From: SIG587 sp045531585
Lineage (GTDB): Bacteria; Bacillota; Clostridia; Oscillospirales; Acutalibacteraceae
NCBI GenBank assembly: GCA_045531585.1
Contig: JAZSEH010000005.1
Span: forward strand, 1-37,114
Direction of reading: 5' to 3'
DNA length: 37,114 nt
Positions within the stretch are counted from its first letter, which is position 1; the number at the start of each line of letters is the position of its first letter. Positions 31,702 to 37,114 of the stretch are shown here, piece after piece. The notes under the pieces are model-generated. The model ran no database searches, was not told the DNA's origin, and worked only from the letters and a program-made list of their open reading frames with translations. A program made the translations under genes and the position numbers.

Positions 31702-32556
31702 TTACACCCTTTCCAGCGTTATGTTACCTATCTTACAATTACGGTATTCCTCAAGCAGCATATTGGAAGCACGTTCTGTATCAATATTATTTCCGCGTTG
31801 TAAAAATCCGCGCTTTCTGCCTATCATTTCAAGCACCTCGTAAGGCTCCAACTCAAAATCAAGCTCACCGTAACGATTTATAAGAAGCTGAGGATAGTCA
31901 CTTATAAGTATCTCTAACAGCCTTACGGCCAAAAGCTCAACGTCAAGAATTCTGTCGGTAACGGCCCCTGTAAAGGCAAGGTGCTCCCCTACCGTTTGGT
32001 CATCAAACTTAGGCCATAAAACGCCGGGGGTATCAAGTAACTCTAAATCACTATCTATTTTAAACCATTGGTTACCCCTTGTAACGCCCGGACGGTTTTC
32101 TACCTTTGCTTTAGCATTTCCTGCCATACGGTTAATGAAGGAGGATTTTCCAACGTTGGGAATACCCACTACCATTATACGTACACCTCTGCCTACCATA
32201 CCTTTATTTTTATAGTATTCAAGACGGTCCTTAAGCATTTCCTTTACGGAGCTTTTAAAAAGATTCAGCCCCTTGCCGCTTCGACAATCTACAGGAATGG
32301 CAGGAATATTTTGTTTAGCATAGTGCTCTATCCACTGTGCTGTAACAGCAGGGTCAGCCATATCACACTTATTTAAAAGAATAATTCGCGGTTTGTCTGC
32401 AATAATACCTGCCAGCTCCGGATTTCGGCTGCTGACAGGTATTCTGGCATCTACAATTTCGGCAACCGCATCAACAAGATTTAGGGTTTCCTTTATAAGA
32501 CGTCTTGTTTTAGCCATATGGCCCGGAAACCACTGTATATTTTGTGAGAGTGCCAT
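31702..32556 (-). CDS. rbgA: ribosome biogenesis GTPase RbgA (YlqF)
   Basis: RbgA is a circularly permuted GTPase needed for late assembly of the 50S subunit. The permuted order is clear: G4 NKCD (62-65) comes before G1 GIPNVGKS (131-138) and G3 DTPG, all in a 284-residue protein that begins with the family segment IQWFPGHMAKTRR. The start ATG shares its A with the lepB stop (TAATG). Its place between lepB and rnhB in the rplS operon links ribosome assembly to the ribosomal protein gene. Confidence 0.97.
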   Translation of the reverse strand: MALSQNIQWFPGHMAKTRRLIKETLNLVDAVAEIVDARIPVSSRNPELAGIIADKPRIILLNKCDMADPAVTAQWIEHYAKQNIPAIPVDCRSGKGLNLFKSSVKEMLKDRLEYYKNKGMVGRGVRIMVVGIPNVGKSSFINRMAGNAKAKVENRPGVTRGNQWFKIDSDLELLDTPGVLWPKFDDQTVGEHLAFTGAVTDRILDVELLAVRLLEILISDYPQLLINRYGELDFELEPYEVLEMIGRKRGFLQRGNNIDTERASNMLLEEYRNCKIGNITLERV

Positions 32557-33173
32557 TAGGATAAACCTCCAACCTTATCAAAGGGTAATATACGCAGTAT
32601 TGCTTTACCTAAAATATAGCGGGTATCTATCATTCCGTTATCACCGATAAGTGAAGAGCGGCTATCTCTTGAATCGTTACGGTTATCTCCTAAAACAAAA
32701 ACACAACCGTCACTTACAAGAACGGGAAATTCAATATCATATTTTAAATTTGTGGGGGTGCGAGTATAGGGCTCATCAAGAGCAACACCGTCAACGTAAA
32801 CTATTCCCTGCTCAAAATCAATATCAACAGTTTGACCCTGTGTTGCAATGATTCGTTTAATAATGGGTGCACTGCTTTCCTCATCAACAGAGTTATCAAT
32901 GTTTCTTGAAACTACAACAATATCTCCTCTTTCAGGTGTGTAGAAAAGATTGCTGATAATTACTTTATCCCCGTGATGCAGAGTCTCCTTCATGGAGCCG
33001 CCCTCAATAGTGACCACCTTAAATATAAAAGTGAATATTATCACAACAGCGATAATGGCGGTAATTATAACCTCCATCCATTCGAAAACAGCCTTTTTGG
33101 GGGAAGTTTCTTCCTCCATAACAGTATTTTGATTATGCGAAGAAAACAAATTAAGTAATGCCAAAAAAATCAC
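32556..33173 (-). CDS. lepB: signal peptidase I
   Basis: Signal peptidase I removes signal peptides from exported proteins at the outer face of the membrane. This protein of about 205 residues has one N-terminal transmembrane helix (about 34-54). The catalytic Ser60 is in GGSM and the catalytic Lys106 in IKRIIA. The C-terminal box is LGDNRNDSRDSR. The start is uncertain. The frame opens at a GTG (33173), while a TTG at 33164 is better placed after GGCGGTG, and an ATG at 33119 lacks a ribosome-binding site. It lies about 95 bases after rplS, in one operon. Confidence 0.93.
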   Translation of the reverse strand: MIFLALLNLFSSHNQNTVMEEETSPKKAVFEWMEVIITAIIAVVIIFTFIFKVVTIEGGSMKETLHHGDKVIISNLFYTPERGDIVVVSRNIDNSVDEESSAPIIKRIIATQGQTVDIDFEQGIVYVDGVALDEPYTRTPTNLKYDIEFPVLVSDGCVFVLGDNRNDSRDSRSSLIGDNGMIDTRYILGKAILRILPFDKVGGLS

Positions 33174-33269
33174 CGCCCATACAGTTTTAAAAAGGAAAAG
33201 GGGACAACAAACCGTGTCCCCCTAATCACTTTTTCAGTCGAGCTTTCCGCCCATACCGATATTTTTGGT

Positions 33270-33614
33270 TTAGCCGATCTGCTCTTTAACCTTAGCAGAC
33301 TTACCAACCCTGTCACGCAGATAGTAAAGCTTAGAACGGCGAACACGACCGTTACGAACAAGTTCTACCTTTGCAACGTTGGGGGAATGAACCGGGAAAA
33401 CACGCTCAACGCCAACACCGTAGGAAACACGTCTTACAGTGAAGGTTTCGGCAATACCGCTATTGTTCTTGGCAATAACTGTACCCTCGAAAACCTGAAT
33501 ACGCTCACGCTCACCCTCGCGAATCTTAACGTGAACACGTACAGTGCTACCGATAGATACCTTAGGTGCATCTTCCTTCATCAAACCTGCTGTTAACTCT
33601 TTTACAGCGTCCAT
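33270..33614 (-). CDS. rplS: 50S ribosomal protein L19
   Basis: L19 lies at the 30S-50S interface. The 114-residue length and the conserved run IREGERERIQVFEGTVI, followed by ETFTVRRVSYGVGVERVFP, identify it clearly. GGAGG lies about 10 bases before the ATG. It opens the operon with lepB, rbgA, rnhB, yraN and the dipeptidase gene. Its roughly 130-base leader may be regulatory. Confidence 0.98.
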   Translation of the reverse strand: MDAVKELTAGLMKEDAPKVSIGSTVRVHVKIREGERERIQVFEGTVIAKNNSGIAETFTVRRVSYGVGVERVFPVHSPNVAKVELVRNGRVRRSKLYYLRDRVGKSAKVKEQIG

Positions 33615-33740
33615 CTTTCTTTTCCTCCCTGATTGTTCAGGCGTTCATGTCGTAAAAAATCGGCAGAGGACCACCCGTTTTAATGTCGTTTTACGGCACT
33701 AAACCCGTCGGCTGAGAGCCCGACGAAATCAAATGCTTTA
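33615..33740 (-). promoter_or_regulatory. structured 5' leader of rplS
   Basis: The leader is about 125 bases from the promoter to the L19 start. It can fold a GTCGGG...CCGAC hairpin (33702-33722) and carries a repeated ACGACAT (near 33643 and 33682). L19 leaders are known autoregulatory elements in Firmicutes; whether this is one is inference. Confidence 0.4.
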
Positions 33741-33742
33741 AT

Positions 33743-33771
33743 ATAATAACACATACTTTTAAAAAATGCAA
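33743..33771 (-). promoter_or_regulatory. promoter of the rplS operon
   Basis: On the minus strand TTGCAT (33766-33771) and TATTAT (33743-33748) are 17 bases apart, directly after the ypeB stop codon. It drives rplS and the genes that follow. Confidence 0.7.
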
Positions 33772-33774
33772 GCA

Positions 33775-35097
33775 TTATTTTACAAGCGAACCACCATTTG
33801 TTTCCATAAGGATATATATTTGTTCTTCCTCCAAGGTTTGAGTGTTTATATAAACAAGTATTTTGTCTGAATTTTTCCCGTTACATATAAATTCATAACA
33901 GTGCACTTCACGGCGCTGTACGGGTATAAGCACCTGAGTAACGTTAACAGGCTTAAGGCTTTCGTTAAGGGCAGCCTGTGCTTGCTCAACGGTGTATGCA
34001 GGGGTACGAATTATTCTTTCCTTATGGTTCATTAAAAACCCTCGTGCCTCCACCATAACAACCTCGCCGCTATTAAGGCACACACCAACTTTTATAAGGT
34101 CGGTGTAACAAACCGTAGCGCCGTTTCTGTAGGCAAAATTAATAGTGCAGGTTCCCTCATCACTAAAAGAATAACTTGCCTCAAAGGCGAGGGACGAATG
34201 GCGCTTTAAATACTCTTCTGCTATTTCTACCGCCTGCTCCTGCGTAAAAAGAGTCGTTCCCCCAAGAGGTGTTTTTCTAAAATAAACAATATGTCCTCCT
34301 GATTTACTTACAGCAATGCTGCAATCCTTTACCAAAAATTTATATGCAGGAATTTCGCCGTTCTCCTCGCCATCGGCAATAATATCGTTTTTATCAATTT
34401 CAAGAGCATCCGCCGCTATCTCCATTGCACGCATTTGGGAGATATTTTCCGATTCATCAAGATACTGTGGCTTATCGTTTAAAATATGGTCAGAATAAGG
34501 TCCGTCATAAATAAGGGTAGGATAATCCGTAAGCGTCTGCTCTGTCTCAGTAATTTCTTCTGCGAAATTTAGTTCCTCATCTATTTTGGTAATACTCTGC
34601 TGAACCTCTTTAAGCCACCTGATATCGGTAAAATGAATTTCCAGTTCATCAATATTCGCTTTCAGTTTATTTGAATAATTCCGTAGCTTTTCAATGTTTA
34701 TACGCTGCTCCGAAGGTATCTCGCCCTTTTGTATTGTACTTTTAGCCAGAGCCAGCATATAGTTTCCCGTTTGTGATAAAAATTTATTTATTCCGCTGTT
34801 TTCTGCAGAATAAGAGGGCAGTTGAGATAGTGCGTTTTTAGCTGTTTCGCATTGATGATACATCTGAGTAGCAAGTGTATTAAGCTGCGTAGCCGACGTA
34901 ATATACATACTTTTTTCAAGCAATGTATTTATATTATTTACCGATACCGCCAATTCCTCCATAAAGCGTGAATAGGTTTGACTAATTTGCGCATAGTAGG
35001 TATTCTCCTTAATATGAATGGATGCAAATGCACAAACAATAACTATGGCTCCTGCAACAAAAAATGAAATTATTCTTATAAGAGTTCTTTTTTTCAT
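33775..35097 (-). CDS. ypeB: germination protein YpeB
   Basis: YpeB is a spore-envelope protein that stabilises and controls the cortex-lytic enzyme SleB during germination. This 440-residue protein has a short N-terminal membrane helix (about 9-27). A long helical region to about residue 190 follows, then the family segment YPTLIYDGPYSDHI and C-terminal PepSY-type repeats. In Bacillus ypeB lies beside sleB. Here no sleB is adjacent in the window; the upstream gene is an unrelated 556-residue protein. The ATG at 35097 follows GAGG with 6 bases between. Forespore (sigma-G) expression is expected from other species. Confidence 0.93.
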   Translation of the reverse strand: MKKRTLIRIISFFVAGAIVIVCAFASIHIKENTYYAQISQTYSRFMEELAVSVNNINTLLEKSMYITSATQLNTLATQMYHQCETAKNALSQLPSYSAENSGINKFLSQTGNYMLALAKSTIQKGEIPSEQRINIEKLRNYSNKLKANIDELEIHFTDIRWLKEVQQSITKIDEELNFAEEITETEQTLTDYPTLIYDGPYSDHILNDKPQYLDESENISQMRAMEIAADALEIDKNDIIADGEENGEIPAYKFLVKDCSIAVSKSGGHIVYFRKTPLGGTTLFTQEQAVEIAEEYLKRHSSLAFEASYSFSDEGTCTINFAYRNGATVCYTDLIKVGVCLNSGEVVMVEARGFLMNHKERIIRTPAYTVEQAQAALNESLKPVNVTQVLIPVQRREVHCYEFICNGKNSDKILVYINTQTLEEEQIYILMETNGGSLVK

Positions 35098-35236
35098 AGT
35101 AAACCTCAAAATAATATTGTTACTGTTATTTTTTACCGATTCTTCTTAATTTATTATTCTGAGCACATACTAAAAAATAATTATTGTAATATTTTATCCG
35201 TATAATGATAATAGAAGTGGGTATCCAAAAAGTTTA

Positions 35237-35271
35237 AAAACGTCTGCTCCAATTTTGAGAGCAGACGTTTT
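35237..35271 (-). terminator. terminator of the 556-residue protein gene
   Basis: AAAACGTCTGCTC (35237-35249) and its exact complement (35259-35271) form a 13-bp stem with A and T runs. It lies a few bases after the stop of the upstream minus-strand gene. Confidence 0.9.
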
Positions 35272-35274
35272 TTA

Positions 35275-36945
35275 TTAGTCTATTTGGGTAACCGTTATAT
35301 TGTTTTCCTTGATATAATACTTTAAGGTTATTTGTTCACCTGCCGTAAACAAAGGCAGTTTTTCGCTAATGGAAATATCTGCAACAAAAACCGTTTCATT
35401 GCCTGTAATTTTTATATAATACTTTGAGTTTCCATTAACTACAGCGGAGGATATTTTCTCTATGCTTCCTGTGGCCGTTAATATATCCTCATCTGCAGGA
35501 AGCTTTGTATCCTCACTAATCTTGCCCGAGTCCTTTAATAGACGAATATATTCATTCTGTGCTCCTGCAAGGGTATCGGCAACACCAACAATCTGATAGT
35601 TTGATACCGAAACAAAGGAATAGGCCTTAACAAGACCTGCATCATCTTTAAGACTTATAAAGTAGGAAGGGGTATCAGCAATGTTTACGAGTATGGGGAA
35701 GGTTGCATTATAGCCCTTTTCCTGTATCATACCCTCTGCCGATTCCATAGCGGAATACTCCTCAGCGCCGTTAATGGCGAAGGTTTTCGCTTCTTTTGTT
35801 CTAAGATTAACAAGGATAAAGCCTACGTTGGATTCATCATCAACAACAGAGGTAATACCTGTATAGAGCCAAACGTCATCGTTTATAGCAAGGTAGTTAT
35901 AGCCATCGGTAGTGGCAACAACGTTTTTCTGGGTGAATATTGAGTTCCAGAAGCCGTTTTTGTAGGCACCCCAATAATCGGCCTGTTCAATTATCATGCC
36001 GGCGCCGTACACGGCATCTATCCACGGAGGAACCTCGCTTACCTTATAATCTTCCATCTCACCCGAAACGGCATCCACGGCAACAATTCCTACAATATCC
36101 TTACCACCTAAAAAGCCGATGGTATAATCATAATAAGAAATTATCCAGAAGGGATTTCCGTTATCGTCAATTTCAAAGGAGATATGGTCAAACATTTTTG
36201 TAGGGTAAGCAAAGCGAACGTGGCGCATAAGGTCCCTTGCAAAATATTCACCGGGGGAATAGCGCATACCCTTTTCAAGCTCAACAAGCTCGGTATCCTG
36301 AGTTGCCATATCAATTTTAACGTAATACGGTATTCCCTCATCCTTATTTACAAACCATTTTAAAAGGTCGGCATACTCAAGGGGTGAGACTCGAACAGGC
36401 ACCTGATTGTAATTTATCTGTGTATAATAGGCCGAAACATTGAACTGTGAAACAAGCTCAACCACCTCACCTATTTTTCGGCTGCCAAGCCTCATAGCGG
36501 TGTCCCTGTCAACAACGGGTATCTGCGAAAGAGGTATTTCAGCTATATCCTTGCTGAAATCAGCCTCGGAAACGGTAAGCATCTTTTGATATTTTGCGGC
36601 GTTAAAAACAGGAGTAGAGGATACAAAAACAGCTACAGTTGCAACAACGATTAAAGCCGCAACACTAATTATAAGAATTTTATACCCTTTTTTGAACTGA
36701 AACTTCTTTTCACCGCCGAATATTTTTTTATCTTTAAAATCAGTTTTAGTTTCCCCTTTAATTATTGAAACAAGTTTTATTGCCCCTGCAAGAAGTAAAC
36801 GGGAAAGCACCCACACCACTATAAGGAAAAACAAAAAGCCCCAAAAGGAAGCAGATTTAACGTGCAAAGCAGGCAACGTAAGATAATAATTTACAGCTCC
36901 CAAAATAATAGTTATAAGGGAAGGTAAAACTATTTTTTTAAACAT
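35275..36945 (-). CDS. conserved membrane-anchored protein of unknown function
   Basis: I do not recognise this 556-residue protein. Two N-terminal hydrophobic helices (about 5-25 and 32-56) are followed by a basic cytoplasmic loop and a third helix (about 92-112). A large domain of about 440 residues should face outside. That domain is beta-rich and has no Cys. It includes aromatic-rich segments such as FWIISYYDYTIGFLGGKDIVG and an OB-like C-terminal part (SIEKISSAVVNGNSKYYIKI). AGGAG lies before the ATG. It ends at its own terminator, upstream of ypeB. Confidence 0.7.
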   Translation of the reverse strand: MFKKIVLPSLITIILGAVNYYLTLPALHVKSASFWGFLFFLIVVWVLSRLLLAGAIKLVSIIKGETKTDFKDKKIFGGEKKFQFKKGYKILIISVAALIVVATVAVFVSSTPVFNAAKYQKMLTVSEADFSKDIAEIPLSQIPVVDRDTAMRLGSRKIGEVVELVSQFNVSAYYTQINYNQVPVRVSPLEYADLLKWFVNKDEGIPYYVKIDMATQDTELVELEKGMRYSPGEYFARDLMRHVRFAYPTKMFDHISFEIDDNGNPFWIISYYDYTIGFLGGKDIVGIVAVDAVSGEMEDYKVSEVPPWIDAVYGAGMIIEQADYWGAYKNGFWNSIFTQKNVVATTDGYNYLAINDDVWLYTGITSVVDDESNVGFILVNLRTKEAKTFAINGAEEYSAMESAEGMIQEKGYNATFPILVNIADTPSYFISLKDDAGLVKAYSFVSVSNYQIVGVADTLAGAQNEYIRLLKDSGKISEDTKLPADEDILTATGSIEKISSAVVNGNSKYYIKITGNETVFVADISISEKLPLFTAGEQITLKYYIKENNITVTQID

Positions 36946-36976
36946 AGCAGCATCTCCTGTTTTTTAATTATTTTTT

Positions 36977-36982
36977 ATTATA
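36977..36982 (-). promoter_or_regulatory. -10 element of the 556-residue protein gene
   Basis: A perfect TATAAT on the minus strand lies about 32 bases before the start codon. No good -35 lies 17 bases upstream; that position overlaps the first hairpin of the neighbouring cluster. Confidence 0.4.
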
Positions 36983-36996
36983 ATGATAATCGGTAG

Positions 36997-37075
36997 TCGA
37001 AAAGCTTTCAATCAAAGCTTTTCGAAAAACCGCTAAGTGTAGCGGTTTTATGTAAATAATCTCTGATTATTTACA
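36997..37075. repeat. three abutting perfect hairpins
   Basis: Hairpin 1 has a 12-bp stem (36997-37008 with 37014-37025, loop CAATC). Hairpin 2 has a 10-bp stem (37026-37035 with 37040-37049, loop AGTG) and is terminator-like. Hairpin 3 has an 11-bp stem (37051-37061 with 37065-37075, loop TCT). They follow each other with zero or one base between. The remaining bases to the window end carry CATTGCAATG and no gene. Confidence 0.75.
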
Positions 37076-37114
37076 CCGACATCATTGCAATGAATTAGGT
37101 GAAATTATTTATAT

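Noticed and set aside
35166..35172. CATACTA resembling a sigma-G -10 near ypeB
   Set aside because: It points to the plus strand, where no gene follows, and no matching -35 is present.
1..37114. CRISPR arrays, tRNA or rRNA genes, prophage
   Set aside because: No regularly spaced repeats with unique spacers, no cloverleaf or rRNA sequence, and no phage structural genes were seen.

Overview
This window looks like chromosomal DNA of an anaerobic, endospore-forming member of the Clostridia, probably an uncultured relative of the Ruminococcaceae/Oscillospiraceae. The grounds are the complete spoIIIAA-AH operon, spoIID, ypeB, a DUF1540 protein, an Asp23 protein, the rplS-lepB-rbgA-rnhB-yraN order and a GH130 phosphorylase close to Ruminococcus enzymes. 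The taxonomic placement is inference. I see no rRNA, tRNA, CRISPR array or prophage. Both window edges fall in clusters of palindromes.

Layout. (1) 1-5340: a sugar locus on the minus strand. A mannosylglucose phosphorylase (GH130) and a HAD phosphatase-like protein form one unit. A Gfo/Idh/MocA oxidoreductase and a medium-chain dehydrogenase form a second, overlapping pair. A divergent AraC regulator faces them. (2) 5500-9870: parA-parB-serS on the minus strand and a divergent ROK repressor whose promoter overlaps the parA start. (3) 9870-13800: an unknown eight-helix membrane protein, spoIID, a MATE exporter and a small secreted protein. (4) 14000-17110: an EF-G-like GTPase with a degenerate G4 motif, then a small divergent XRE-regulator/SLOG-protein cassette with palindromic operators. 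(5) 17295-22306: spoIIIAA-AH in translationally coupled order, followed by an Asp23 gene with its own promoter. (6) 22334-22760: a deleted, frameshifted IS3-family remnant. (7) 22906-28050: a Cys-rich unknown protein, then tig-clpP-clpX and a metallophosphoesterase. (8) 28114-33614: DUF1540 protein, thrC, and the rplS-lepB-rbgA-rnhB-yraN-dipeptidase operon. (9) 33775-36945: ypeB and a large unknown membrane-anchored protein.

How the parts relate. The sporulation genes (spoIID, spoIIIA, ypeB) are spread among housekeeping blocks. SpoIID acts in engulfment, SpoIIIAA-AH builds the mother-cell/forespore channel, and YpeB acts in germination. tig-clpP-clpX couples nascent-chain folding to proteolysis. 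rplS-lepB-rbgA couples ribosome assembly to secretion. The first block probably handles phosphorolysis of mannosyl-glucose from mannan-type glycans.

The strongest candidates for something not yet described are the XRE/SLOG divergent cassette with three related operators, the EF-G paralogue with GKLN where NKxD is expected, the trigger factor with a histone-like Lys/Ala/Thr tail, and the run of three abutting perfect hairpins at the right edge. None is proven to be a new system by sequence alone.
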